From NCBI RefSeq assembly GCF_900167135.1, contig NZ_FUWZ01000009.1:1-64000 (forward strand): a stretch of 64,000 nucleotides of DNA, read 5' to 3'. Under the pieces are notes generated by a model. The model saw only the letters and a program-made list of their open reading frames with translations, was not told where the DNA came from and ran no database searches. The position numbers and the translations under genes were made by a program. Below are positions 42,192-51,449 of this stretch, one piece after another; position 1 is the stretch's first letter; every line of letters begins with the position of its first letter. This DNA comes from Chitinophaga eiseniae. Its GTDB lineage: Bacteria; Bacteroidota; Bacteroidia; Chitinophagales; Chitinophagaceae.

Positions 42192-45100
42192 TCAGAATTG
42201 CAGGTTCATGCCCAGGGTGAGTACACGTTGCTGCGGATAGTACTTTCCGTTACCGGCCGCGTTGGTGTCGTCGTTGGTGGGCATTTCCGGGTCAATGAAT
42301 TTCAGGTTGTCGAACGTGAGGAGGTTCTGTGCAGAGAAATAGAACCGCACCTGTTCGATACCGGCTTTCGACAGCATGGGTTTAGGCAGGGAGTAGCCCA
42401 GTTCCATGGTTTTCAACCGCAGGTAGGACGCGTCTTTCAGCCAGAAGGAGGATACGCCTTTGTTATTATCGAGGCCGTTAGAGATGGTAGACGGATATTT
42501 GCCCGGCACCCATTCGCTTTGCGGATTGTACGGGTCTTTGCGGTGCCAGCGGTCGGTGAAGTAGGCAAAGGCATTGGAGCCGTTGCTGAAAGGGTCTCTC
42601 ATGGCGCCGTCTATCAGGATGTTGTAGTTGGCGGCGCCCTGGAACAGCATGGAGAGGCTGAAGCCTTTCCAGGTAACGGCGAGATTGAGGCCGTAGTATA
42701 ATTCCGGTGTGTTGCCGCGGCCGATTACCTTGCGGTCGTTGCCGTCGATGATACCGTCGCCGTTGAGATCTTCATATTTGAGATCGCCGGGTTTGAGGGT
42801 GGTATTACCTTTGCGGTCCTGTATGGCCCAACCGGCAATCTCTTCCTGGCTCTGGAACTGGCCGACGGCGTTATATCCCCAGATCATGTTGCTCCATCTG
42901 TTGTTGTTATTGTCTTTCCAGTTGGCGAAAGCGTTGGTGGAGCTGGCGCGTTCCTGGTACAGATTACGTGTGCGCGTCCAGGTGATATTGGGATATACGT
43001 TGAGTACCACGTCGCCGATTTTTTTATTATAGCCCAGTACCAGTTCGAAGCCCTGTGTACGGTCGCTGTTCAGGTTCTCCGCAGGCAATCCGGCGCCATA
43101 GGTGCCGGGGAGGGAAAGCACTCTTTGTGCGAACAGGCCGGTACGTTTGCGGGAGAAGAAGTCCAGTTCAACGGTGAACGTGTTCTGCAGGAAGCCGGCT
43201 TCGAACCCGATATTGGCGGTGGTGGCGTTAAACCAGGTGATGAGAGGGTTAGGCAGCCCGGAAGGAGTCAGTCCACCTACGATGTTTTTACCGAAGATAT
43301 AGCCGCCATCCGGATAGCGGTAGCCCGTAAGGTATTGGAAGGGGGCGGCGGAGCCGTCGTCGCCCATCTGGCCCCAGGAGCCTCTGATCTTGAGGTTATT
43401 GACCAGGCGGGTCATATTGCGGAAGAATGTTTCATCGCTCATTCTCCATCCGGCAGACACAGTGGGGAAGAAGCCCCATCGGTGGCCGGGCGCCAGTTTA
43501 TAGGAGCCGTCGTAGCGGAAACCCAGTTCCAGCAGATAGCGGTCTTTATAATCATAATTCACCCTGCCTACATAGCCCATATAGGCGGCTTCGCTGGCTT
43601 TGCCGTTGTTGTTTTTGTTGGTATTGGCGCCGGCGAAGAGCTGGTCCAGCGCGTCGAGCATAAACTCACGATAGGCTTCAAACTGACTGCCGGTCGTTTG
43701 CCTTTGTTCAAACAGGAGCAGGCCTTTGAGGTGATGGTCACGCGCCAACGTTTTGGTATAGTTGAGCGACAGCTGCATGAGGGTGTTTTCTTCCTGTACT
43801 TCGTCCTGCCTCAGGTTCGTGGGGGCGTTGCCGATATATCCCACATCGTATTTATTCGTAGCGGCGTTATAGTTATACAGGTTAAATTGTTTCACCCATT
43901 TTTTGTTGTTGGCGGTACCGGACTGGTAGGAGTAGAGGGCTTTGGCGCTGAGTCCGTCTACGAAAGGAATGTCGTAGGCAAGGGAGGCGATGCCGCTCAG
44001 GTATTTGTATTTCTGGGCGGAGTATCCTGAGTAATCACTGTTCATGGAAGCCAGTACGTTCTGGCTGAAGTTGGTCACAGCGTAGTAGTCCGGGTTGCCG
44101 TTGGCGTACAGCGGATAGGTAGGATAGGCGCGTTGCACCTGGTCCATCAGTGTTACGGTTTCTGCTGCAGGATAGTGGCGGTTTTCGAGGCGGCCGCCGA
44201 GGTTGAGTTCCGCTGTGAGCCGTTTGTTGATTTTAGTGCTGATATTGCTGCGGAAGTTGTAGCGGTTGAAGCGGGTATCGCCGCTTTTCCACATGCCTTG
44301 TTGGTTGAGATATCCGAGGGAGAAGAAGTAGCGGGTGGATTCGGTGCCTCCGCTGACGTTCACGTTGTGATATTGTTGTGGTGTGTTTTTACGGATGGCG
44401 GCGTTGTACCAGTCGGTGCTTTCATAGCCGGCCTGCCCTTCACGGTATTTTTGTACTTTATCGGCGCCATACACGGGCGCCAGGCCCTGGTTGAGCTGCG
44501 ATTCGTCTGTCAACTCGGCGAATTCGGCGGCGTTGACATAACGGGGATAGCGGGTATTGCTCTGGAGGCCGAAGTAGGTATTGTAGGTAATTTTTGGCCT
44601 GGACACGTTTCCTCTTTTGGTGGTGACCAGTACTACGCCGTTGGCGGCTTTGATGCCGTATACCGCTGCTGCTGCGTCTTTCAGGATGGAGATGCTTTCT
44701 ATTTCAGAAGGATCGAGTTGTTCGAAGGTGGAGGGAACGCCGTCCACGATGACGAGGGCAGCGCCGAAGCCTCTGATATCGATGCGGGAGCCGTCTTTGC
44801 CGGGTTCGCCGCTGTTCTGCACTGCGCGGATGCCCGGTAGCCTGCCGGCGAGGGCGTTGCTGACATTGGTGACGGGGGATCTGGCGATTTCCTGTCCTTT
44901 TACGGAGGCAACGGAGCCGGTGATGTTCACTTTTTTCTGTGTGCCATAGCCTACGACCACCACCTGGTTGAGATCACTGATGGCCTGTGTAAGCGTCACC
45001 TGCAGGGTGGTCTGGTTGCCTGCGGCGATTTCACGGGGCGTGTAGCCAACGAGAGAAAATATGAGTACGTCTGTTTCGCTGACTTCCAGTTTAAACGTTC

Positions 45101-45653
45101 CGTTTTCGTCGGTGTGGGCGCCTCGCCGGGTGCCTTTGATGCCGACGCTGACGTAGGCCAGCGGGTTCCCTTTTTCATCGGTCACGCGGCCGCTGATGGT
45201 GTTTGCCACAGCAGCGGGAGCCGGGGTGCCCGGAGTTGTTTTGCGGGTCACGATCACGGTGTTGTCGATAATCTCGTAGGAGAGGGGCTGCTGACTGAGG
45301 GCCGCTTTCATCACCTGGTCGATGGTGCCGCGGGAGATGTTGAGGTTGACCGGTTTTGTTCCGGCCAGCCATTCGTCGCGGTATACAAAGGTGTAATGGC
45401 TTTGTTGTTCTATCAGCGCGAAGATGCTTTCGAGTGGTTTGTTTTTTACCGACACGGAGAGCTGTTGCGCAGATACACCGGCGGATACATTGATGCAGAA
45501 TAGTGTGAGCAGTAAGGTGGTTAGCTTCATAACCCTGATGACTTTATTACGGAGGCAACTGCCCAGGGGCTTTGTTGCCTGTCGCCTTCCCGGGCGACCG
45601 GTGAACAAAAACCGTGTTTCGGGCACGGTTTTAACATAACAATCCAATTGCAT
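42192..45653 (-). CDS. SusC/RagA TonB-dependent receptor with STN domain
   Basis: 1153 residues from ATG 45653 (ATG 45683 is possible). An unusual basic N-terminal extension (MQLDCYVK..., about 41 residues) precedes the signal peptide MKLTTLLLTLFCINVSAGVSA. Then come an STN signalling domain (about 60-125), a CarboxypepD_reg domain (about 140-215), the plug (VVVGYGTQKKVNITGS; YGIKAANGVVLVTTKRG) and the barrel ending LGMNLQF. The STN domain can pass substrate occupancy to the FecR protein encoded upstream. Confidence 0.92.
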   Translation of the reverse strand: MQLDCYVKTVPETRFLFTGRPGRRQATKPLGSCLRNKVIRVMKLTTLLLTLFCINVSAGVSAQQLSVSVKNKPLESIFALIEQQSHYTFVYRDEWLAGTKPVNLNISRGTIDQVMKAALSQQPLSYEIIDNTVIVTRKTTPGTPAPAAVANTISGRVTDEKGNPLAYVSVGIKGTRRGAHTDENGTFKLEVSETDVLIFSLVGYTPREIAAGNQTTLQVTLTQAISDLNQVVVVGYGTQKKVNITGSVASVKGQEIARSPVTNVSNALAGRLPGIRAVQNSGEPGKDGSRIDIRGFGAALVIVDGVPSTFEQLDPSEIESISILKDAAAAVYGIKAANGVVLVTTKRGNVSRPKITYNTYFGLQSNTRYPRYVNAAEFAELTDESQLNQGLAPVYGADKVQKYREGQAGYESTDWYNAAIRKNTPQQYHNVNVSGGTESTRYFFSLGYLNQQGMWKSGDTRFNRYNFRSNISTKINKRLTAELNLGGRLENRHYPAAETVTLMDQVQRAYPTYPLYANGNPDYYAVTNFSQNVLASMNSDYSGYSAQKYKYLSGIASLAYDIPFVDGLSAKALYSYQSGTANNKKWVKQFNLYNYNAATNKYDVGYIGNAPTNLRQDEVQEENTLMQLSLNYTKTLARDHHLKGLLLFEQRQTTGSQFEAYREFMLDALDQLFAGANTNKNNNGKASEAAYMGYVGRVNYDYKDRYLLELGFRYDGSYKLAPGHRWGFFPTVSAGWRMSDETFFRNMTRLVNNLKIRGSWGQMGDDGSAAPFQYLTGYRYPDGGYIFGKNIVGGLTPSGLPNPLITWFNATTANIGFEAGFLQNTFTVELDFFSRKRTGLFAQRVLSLPGTYGAGLPAENLNSDRTQGFELVLGYNKKIGDVVLNVYPNITWTRTRNLYQERASSTNAFANWKDNNNNRWSNMIWGYNAVGQFQSQEEIAGWAIQDRKGNTTLKPGDLKYEDLNGDGIIDGNDRKVIGRGNTPELYYGLNLAVTWKGFSLSMLFQGAANYNILIDGAMRDPFSNGSNAFAYFTDRWHRKDPYNPQSEWVPGKYPSTISNGLDNNKGVSSFWLKDASYLRLKTMELGYSLPKPMLSKAGIEQVRFYFSAQNLLTFDNLKFIDPEMPTNDDTNAAGNGKYYPQQRVLTLGMNLQF

Positions 45654-45875
45654 AGATTTGCAGTGTTTGGGTTTAGAGATCAATAATCTTAGTCGGATAT
45701 TGTTTTACGGTAACCCGGACATTCAGCCAGGGGCGGTTCCAAGCGCTCCTGGTTTTTTATGGGCTACCTGTGGCGCAGTGTGTGCCGCGCATTTTTCATA
45801 ACGTTTGTTGATTTTGGTTAATAATGACTGGTCATACCGTAGTTTTTAAAGGTGAATAAATGCCGGCGTTGGAAT

Positions 45876-47045
45876 TCAGGATGAGGGAAATACGAGGAGC
45901 CTGCCCGCTTCCTGTTTGCAGCGGATACCACTGAGTTCGAGGATGCGGATTACGCCGGACAGTTTCATGTTTCGTGGTACCTTGCCCGTTATATGTCCCT
46001 GTGGTACGCTTCCCTGGTAGACGATATCGATGTTGTACCAGCGGCTGATCTGGCGTAGTACCATAGGGATATTGTTGCCTGAGAAGCGGAACTGGCCGTC
46101 TTTCCAGGCGGTGGCGAGGGTTGTTTCCGTTTCTCCGACGGAGATGTGGCCGTTTTCATTGTTCACTACCGCCTGTTGGCCTGGCGCGAGTATTTTCTCT
46201 GTTGTTCCCTGTTTTACTTTTACGGCGCCGTTCAGCAGCGTGGTGTGGATGCCGTTTTCATCGGCATAACCCATGATATTGAAGCTGGTGCCCAGTACGG
46301 CGATTTGTGTGTTGCGTACTTTCACGCTGAAAGGACTGGAGGCGCTGGCAGCCACTTCAAAATAGCCTTCGCCGTTCAGTTCCACGCTTCTCTCCCTGTT
46401 GCTGAAAACGACAGGATATTTCAGCGAGCTGGCAGCGTTTAGCCATACGCGTGAGCCATCCGGAAGGACGAGTTTATACTGTCCGCCTTTGGGGACGGAC
46501 ATGATGTTATACAAGGTGTCTGTGAGTGCGCCGGAGTGTTCATCTACATAGAGAATGGAGCCATCTTCTTTTTTGATGATGCGTACGCCGCCCTGTTGCG
46601 CCAGTGCGCCGTTGCCGGCGCTGTCGAGCAGGATCTGGCGGCCGTTGCTCAGGGTGAGCACGGCCTTGTCCGACCCCGGTGCGGCGTCTTGTACAATGGT
46701 GGCCATCTGTTGAGATAGCGGCGTTTTGGTGTGCCAGTGGTGCCAGCAGTAGCCGGCGGTAACAATGGCGGCTGTTACCGCGGCGGCTGCCCACCAGCGG
46801 CGCCGGCGCGATGGCGCGACCGTTGCCGTATGACCCGGAATACCTGTCCGGGCGGCTATTTGATTCCATATCCTGTTTTCCTGTTCTGCCTCACTGGCGG
46901 CAAACGACACGGGTATCTCCACCGCGTCATCCTGACCGGCGTTGTACCAGGCGGCATATTCCTGCGCTTCTTCCGGCGTGATGGTGCCCTTCAGCCATTT
47001 CTCCGCCAGCACTTCATACCGGCTTTGTTCCTTTTCCTGGCTCAT
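45876..47045 (-). CDS. FecR-family anti-sigma factor
   Basis: 389 residues. Cytoplasmic part 1-80 (LAEKWLKGTITPEEAQEYAAWY), membrane helix 84-101, periplasmic FecR domain (about 185-285; VPKGGQYKLVLPDGSRVWLNAASSLKYP) and C-terminal DUF4974 (about 315-388). It pairs with the ECF factor upstream and the STN-bearing SusC downstream. The 222 bp between its end and susC hold no gene. Confidence 0.92.
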   Translation of the reverse strand: MSQEKEQSRYEVLAEKWLKGTITPEEAQEYAAWYNAGQDDAVEIPVSFAASEAEQENRIWNQIAARTGIPGHTATVAPSRRRRWWAAAAVTAAIVTAGYCWHHWHTKTPLSQQMATIVQDAAPGSDKAVLTLSNGRQILLDSAGNGALAQQGGVRIIKKEDGSILYVDEHSGALTDTLYNIMSVPKGGQYKLVLPDGSRVWLNAASSLKYPVVFSNRERSVELNGEGYFEVAASASSPFSVKVRNTQIAVLGTSFNIMGYADENGIHTTLLNGAVKVKQGTTEKILAPGQQAVVNNENGHISVGETETTLATAWKDGQFRFSGNNIPMVLRQISRWYNIDIVYQGSVPQGHITGKVPRNMKLSGVIRILELSGIRCKQEAGRLLVFPSS

Positions 47046-47162
47046 ACAAAAGAGGTCTTTTATAATAAGTCAATCGAAAAGAACAAATCCCCATATTTTT
47101 CTAAAAAAAATTAAAAATTATCGTCGAATCAATAAAAAAAATTAATAAACGGGAAAATTGTA

Positions 47163-47732
47163 TCAGGGAAGCGTGGCGAACAACAAAGCGGAGAGATGTT
47201 TAAGGCCGGTCTTTAATGTTTTGACTGCCCGTGCGAGATTGTGTTCAACGGCCTTCTCGGAGATATTCATCTGTTGGGCGATTTCTTTATGGGAGAGGCC
47301 CATTTCGCGGCTCAGCTGATAAGTAAGCCGGCAACGTTCGGGCAAAGCGGCCACCAGGCCGGAGAGCAGGTCTTTCAGGTCTTCGAAACGCAGCCATTGC
47401 TCGGTGGAATGGTCTTCGGGCGATATATTTTCCATGGCATAGGAAGAGTAAGCCCTGGCCCTTTTTTTCTTTGCCTGCAGATTGATGACGCGGTACTTCA
47501 TGGCCACGGCGAGATAAGCAGGCAGCGGTCCGGTCAGGGTAAGTGTTTCGCGGCGGTCCCATACATCTGAAAAAACATCCTGTACCAGTTCTTCCGCTTC
47601 CCCGAGGTTGTCCAGTTTGTTGGCAGCCACGGAAAACAGTAGTTTCCAGTAACGCTTGTAGATAGTGGTGAAAGCATTTTCGTCTCCTTCGCGGAGTAAA
47701 TGTAACAGTTGTATGTCGGCCAGTTCCTGCAT
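47163..47732 (-). CDS. ECF sigma factor of the second SusCD locus
   Basis: 189 residues. Region 2 spans about 15-85 (AEELVQDVFSDVWDRRETL) and region 4 about 115-180 (LPERCRLTYQLSREMGLSHKEIAQQMNISEKAVEHNLARAVKTL). It belongs to the SusCD-linked ECF group of Bacteroidota. The gap to fecR (117 bp) is very A+T-rich. Confidence 0.92.
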   Translation of the reverse strand: MQELADIQLLHLLREGDENAFTTIYKRYWKLLFSVAANKLDNLGEAEELVQDVFSDVWDRRETLTLTGPLPAYLAVAMKYRVINLQAKKKRARAYSSYAMENISPEDHSTEQWLRFEDLKDLLSGLVAALPERCRLTYQLSREMGLSHKEIAQQMNISEKAVEHNLARAVKTLKTGLKHLSALLFATLP

Positions 47733-48059
47733 ATCGTCTCGTCCGCCAAGGAAAATAAATTTCGGGAAATAACCAAATACGCATGTTATTTTATCTATCT
47801 GTTGTGAAGACGCCGGTGGATTACCATCAACGTAAGATACCCCGGGCAGAGGCCCGGGGCAATGTTTACATGCAATCCTTAATAATCTGGCAGCCTGCTG
47901 GATGTATAGCGCTGCAGGGCTGCAGATTTTTCAATACCATCTTTTAACCGGGACCTGCACCTGCGTCCCTTGTCTGCAGGAATTTTCACCCTGTATATTG
48001 AAGCCACAAAATTTGTCTAATTTTGGATGATCATGGTAATCCAGTTTTAACTTAAATAG
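47733..48059. other. 327-bp divergent intergenic region
   Basis: Separates the ECF gene (minus) from the MocR gene (plus). It holds a GC-rich perfect hairpin CCCCGGGC-AGAG-GCCCGGGG (47840-47859) with no T run, a doubled CTGCAG near 47912, and the promoter at 47998-48026. No gene was found; the hairpin may be a regulator-binding or structural site. Confidence 0.6.
47998..48026 (+). promoter_or_regulatory. Promoter of the MocR-type gene
   Basis: TTG (47998-48000), 18 bp, TAATTTTG (48019-48026), a close match to the Bacteroidota consensus, about 34 bp before the ATG at 48060. Confidence 0.6.
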
Positions 48060-49517
48060 ATGGTCCAGATGCTCAGACCCTGGAAAACGATATTAACGCT
48101 TGACTTTAATAATCCGCACTTGTCGGTATACCGGCAGATAGCGGACGGTATTGTGAAGGAGATAAAGAAAGGAAGGTTGAAACCCGGCACCCCGCTGCCG
48201 GGAACGCGCATACTGGCAGCAGATCTCGGCGTGAACCGGAAAACAGTGGTGCTGGCCTATGAAGAACTGACGGCGGAAGGCTGGCTGGAGACAGCAGACA
48301 AAAGCGGCACTTTTGTTTCCACGGAACTGCCCGACAGGAAGGCGCAGCCGACGAAGAAAACAGCCGGCTTCACCTTCAACGATCATGAGCGGCTGAGTCC
48401 TATACCGCAGGAGGTGAATGCCAACCTCATCGTGTTTAACGACGGCTGGCCGGATGTGCGGTTAGCGCCGCTCGATGAACTGGCCAAGGCGTACAAGCGT
48501 ATTTTTCAGCAGAAAGCGCGCTGGCGTATGCTGGGCTACGGTCATGAACAGGGCGATGAAAGACTAAGGGCCGCGGTATCGGGCATGCTGTCTTTTAAAA
48601 GAGGCATGAACACCGACCCGCAGCAGATCTGCATCACCCGCGGCAGCCAGATGGCGCTGTACCTGACGGCACAAACGCTGCTGCAGCCGGGAGACACCGT
48701 CGCCATTGAATCGCCGGGCTATCTGCCGGCCCGGCAGACGTTTGTGAACGCCGGGGCCCGCATGGTGCATATCCCTGTGGATGAGAAAGGACTGATGACA
48801 GACGTGCTGGAAGAGGTATGCCGCACCACAACGCTGAAGGCGGTGTATGTAACACCGCATCACCAGTTTCCCACCGCCGTCAGCATGAAAGTGGAGCGGC
48901 GCCTTAAACTGTTGGAGCTGTCCAACCGCTACGGCTTTGCCATCATCGAAGATGACTACGATCACGAATTCCATTTCAGCGCCAGGAGCCTGCTGCCGCT
49001 GGCAAGCCACGAAGGTGCAGGCAACGTGATTTACATCAGCTCCCTGAGCAAACTGGTAGCACCGGCGGTGCGGATCGGTTACGTGACAGGGCCGCCGGCC
49101 TTCGTGGCGGCGCTGGCGCAGTTAAGGCGGCTGATAGACCGCCAGGGCGATCCTATCATGGAACTGGCCGTAGCCGGCCTGATGGAAGAGGGCATTATCA
49201 ACCGTCATGCCCGGAGGGCATCCAATATTTATAAAGAAAGACGGGAAAAAATGGACCAGCTGCTGCATCAGTATCTCGACAAACAGGTGATCTTCCAGAA
49301 ACCGGAGGGCGGGCTGGCCTTCTGGGTGAAGTTCGTGAAACCGACGGACACCAGTCAACTGGCGGCACGCCTGCTAAAGAAAGGCGTTTCTGTGATGGCC
49401 ACAGAATTGTTCTGTTTTGATGGTAACCCGCTGAACGCATTGCGGCTGGGGTATGCTTCGCTGACACCTGCGGAACTGGAAGAAGGAATTCGTATACTCG
49501 CTACCGTAGTAAAGTAG
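48060..49517 (+). CDS. MocR/PdxR-family PLP-dependent transcriptional regulator
   Basis: 485 residues. An N-terminal GntR winged helix (about 20-88; VYRQIADGIVKEIKKGRLKPGTPLPGTRILAADLGVNRKTVVLAYEEL) is fused to a fold-type I aminotransferase domain (about 125-480). The PLP lysine is K331 in ISSLSKLVAPAVRIGY, with D298-D299 and Y300 of IIEDDYDHEF contacting the cofactor. Such proteins often control vitamin B6 or amino-acid genes, but no such gene is adjacent. Confidence 0.9.
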   Translation: MVQMLRPWKTILTLDFNNPHLSVYRQIADGIVKEIKKGRLKPGTPLPGTRILAADLGVNRKTVVLAYEELTAEGWLETADKSGTFVSTELPDRKAQPTKKTAGFTFNDHERLSPIPQEVNANLIVFNDGWPDVRLAPLDELAKAYKRIFQQKARWRMLGYGHEQGDERLRAAVSGMLSFKRGMNTDPQQICITRGSQMALYLTAQTLLQPGDTVAIESPGYLPARQTFVNAGARMVHIPVDEKGLMTDVLEEVCRTTTLKAVYVTPHHQFPTAVSMKVERRLKLLELSNRYGFAIIEDDYDHEFHFSARSLLPLASHEGAGNVIYISSLSKLVAPAVRIGYVTGPPAFVAALAQLRRLIDRQGDPIMELAVAGLMEEGIINRHARRASNIYKERREKMDQLLHQYLDKQVIFQKPEGGLAFWVKFVKPTDTSQLAARLLKKGVSVMATELFCFDGNPLNALRLGYASLTPAELEEGIRILATVVK

Positions 49518-49551
49518 CGGTTGCCTGTTTAACCGGGTTGCAACTACCGCC

Positions 49552-50178
49552 TTACTCCTCAATAATCATGGGCCTCATCTTCGCCCATTGGTAAGATACA
49601 TAACCACCACTACGGTCCAGCCGCTTATCGCGGGGACTATAATGATATATTTTCCGGGTATTGGTATCCCCGATAAATATAAAAGGATGAAATGCCGCGG
49701 CGCTATTGACGCCTACGGCGATAAACGTATGGTTGTCTACCCACGCGGTTTCTTCAATCCAGGTGGATGCGCCCATGTAGGCAATGATGATGTGGGTGTT
49801 GTCGTTGGTTTTACCGAGCCGCAGGGCCTGGTCTGCCTCGAGGGTGGCGCGGTAGCGGCCTCCGGCTGTTTTCTCCAGCGATACCTGGTAGCTGTAGAAA
49901 TCCAGCCACTGCTTTCTGTCAGGCGAGTAGCTGATCAATTTGCCGAAAGTGTCGAAGTAAGTGGTTGCCGCGGCGCCCCTGAGTGTATCGGGCGACTGCT
50001 TTCCGAAATCTGTGGCATTCAAGAACACAAAGGCTTCCGGTGTGAAGTGCGGGGTGCTGGCCGCCCACTTGTGCAGGGCGGGATCCTGCTGAAATAACCT
50101 GCGATAGTCTGCCGGCCGGGGTTGGGCCTGAGTGCTGTTATACAACAGCCAAAACAACGGAAGAAACATCCATTTCAT
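49552..50178 (-). CDS. Exported protein of unknown function
   Basis: 208 residues. A signal peptide (1-18, ending TQA-Q) and a mature beta-rich domain with AFVFLNATDFGKQSPD, DFYSYQV, IIIAYMGASTWIEETAWVDNHTFIAVGV and RKIYHYSPRDKRLD. It would be periplasmic. No family is recognised. It is convergent with the MocR gene and stands alone. Confidence 0.65.
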   Translation of the reverse strand: MKWMFLPLFWLLYNSTQAQPRPADYRRLFQQDPALHKWAASTPHFTPEAFVFLNATDFGKQSPDTLRGAAATTYFDTFGKLISYSPDRKQWLDFYSYQVSLEKTAGGRYRATLEADQALRLGKTNDNTHIIIAYMGASTWIEETAWVDNHTFIAVGVNSAAAFHPFIFIGDTNTRKIYHYSPRDKRLDRSGGYVSYQWAKMRPMIIEE

Positions 50179-50383
50179 GTTGGTAGTGAGTTACAGGTTT
50201 TTAAGATACGATTTTTTGATTTGAAACAGGCCCAGGCTGTTTTAAATCAGCAAATGATAGCGTAAAAATCCTTACATTAGTAAGACGGAGATGGCCAGGA
50301 CACCCCGACTGAGATGAAAGTTAATTAATGACCCCATTTATCAGGACCTCCGTTATTGTTTACCTCAAAACCCTTAGGACCGC

Positions 50384-51394
50384 ATGGAATTACAAGAACG
50401 TATTTCAGCAGCGGGCATTATGCCTGCCCATGCCAAAACAGCAGTATTATTATCCGCTGTTGCTTACAGTACACACGTGAAAGCTGATCTTGAAAAACAT
50501 CTGCCGGGCTGGAGCCTTGTATGGGAAGGCTATGAAACGGTGGATGGCAATTTTGGTTTCATAGCCACAGATCCTACCGGCGAGTTCTACGGACTGGCCT
50601 TCCGGGGCTCGCTGCCGCCGACTGACATTTTTAGTGACTGGGATGCTTTTGCCAACTGGGTGCTGGAAGACCTGGATGTGATCTCCCTGGCGACATGGCA
50701 TTATACCTCCCATGGTTTGGCCGCTATCAGCGCCGGCGCCAACAGGGCCTTTAATAATGCTGCCGGCATGAAAGACAAGCTCCGTGTGGGTGCTGCCAAT
50801 ATCTACAATTTTCTGAAGACCAGGGCGGTTTCCCAAAACAAAAAAGTAATCATAACGGGTCATAGTCTTGGTGGTAACATCGCCAATGTATATGCCTCTT
50901 ATTTTGTGACAGCCCTGCAGCGGGAAGGTATCCGGTATGATGGCACTTATCTCTTTACTTTCGCGGCGCCGGCCGCCGGGGATACCGGTTTTGCTACCGA
51001 CCTGGATAACAAGATCCCTAACGCCTGGCACTATGAAAATGTGAATGATATTATTCCCAAGTTCCCGGTCGTGTCTACCATGATCATGGCGTCGCTGTTA
51101 TATCTTCCCTCTCCGTCGTCAGAAGAGATCATGATCACTTATGACGGTTACCAGATGAGCCTGCGGGACGGCTACCTGCTGCTGACAGGGCTGTTGTATA
51201 GCCTTGGTTACATGCAGCAGGCACTGCATTATGTTTTGTTCAACTCCACGCTGGACGCCCGGTACCGCAACAATACCCTGACCGATTATTTCGGGCAGAT
51301 GGGAGCGCAGCATGCGCTGTCGCAATATACGCGTTATCTCGGGGTGGACGTGAGTGCGGCCCTGCTTGCGCGCAGCAGCATGGTACCGTTGTAA
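50384..51394 (+). CDS. Class 3 lipase-like alpha/beta hydrolase
   Basis: 336 residues. The nucleophile elbow GHSLGG has S161 (KKVIITGHSLGGNIANVYASY); the oxyanion strand is GLAFRGS (70-76), and the catalytic Asp and His should lie in the segment from TFAAPAAGD to WHYENVNDIIPKFP. This is the Lipase_3 layout. No signal peptide is present, so it is cytoplasmic or leaves by a non-Sec route. The substrate (a lipid ester) is inferred from the family. Confidence 0.82.
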   Translation: MELQERISAAGIMPAHAKTAVLLSAVAYSTHVKADLEKHLPGWSLVWEGYETVDGNFGFIATDPTGEFYGLAFRGSLPPTDIFSDWDAFANWVLEDLDVISLATWHYTSHGLAAISAGANRAFNNAAGMKDKLRVGAANIYNFLKTRAVSQNKKVIITGHSLGGNIANVYASYFVTALQREGIRYDGTYLFTFAAPAAGDTGFATDLDNKIPNAWHYENVNDIIPKFPVVSTMIMASLLYLPSPSSEEIMITYDGYQMSLRDGYLLLTGLLYSLGYMQQALHYVLFNSTLDARYRNNTLTDYFGQMGAQHALSQYTRYLGVDVSAALLARSSMVPL

Positions 51395-51449
51395 CATACA
51401 GATATACCGGTTAATGGCTATATTTACGGGTATATCTATCTTTAAGCTT

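Noticed and set aside
43125..44030. 301-codon open frame antisense to the second susC
   Set aside because: Shadow of the receptor gene with no recognisable domain.
47840..47859. GC-rich perfect hairpin in the ECF/MocR intergenic region as a terminator
   Set aside because: No T run follows on either strand and both genes point away from it, so termination is not its role; listed only as part of the intergenic region.
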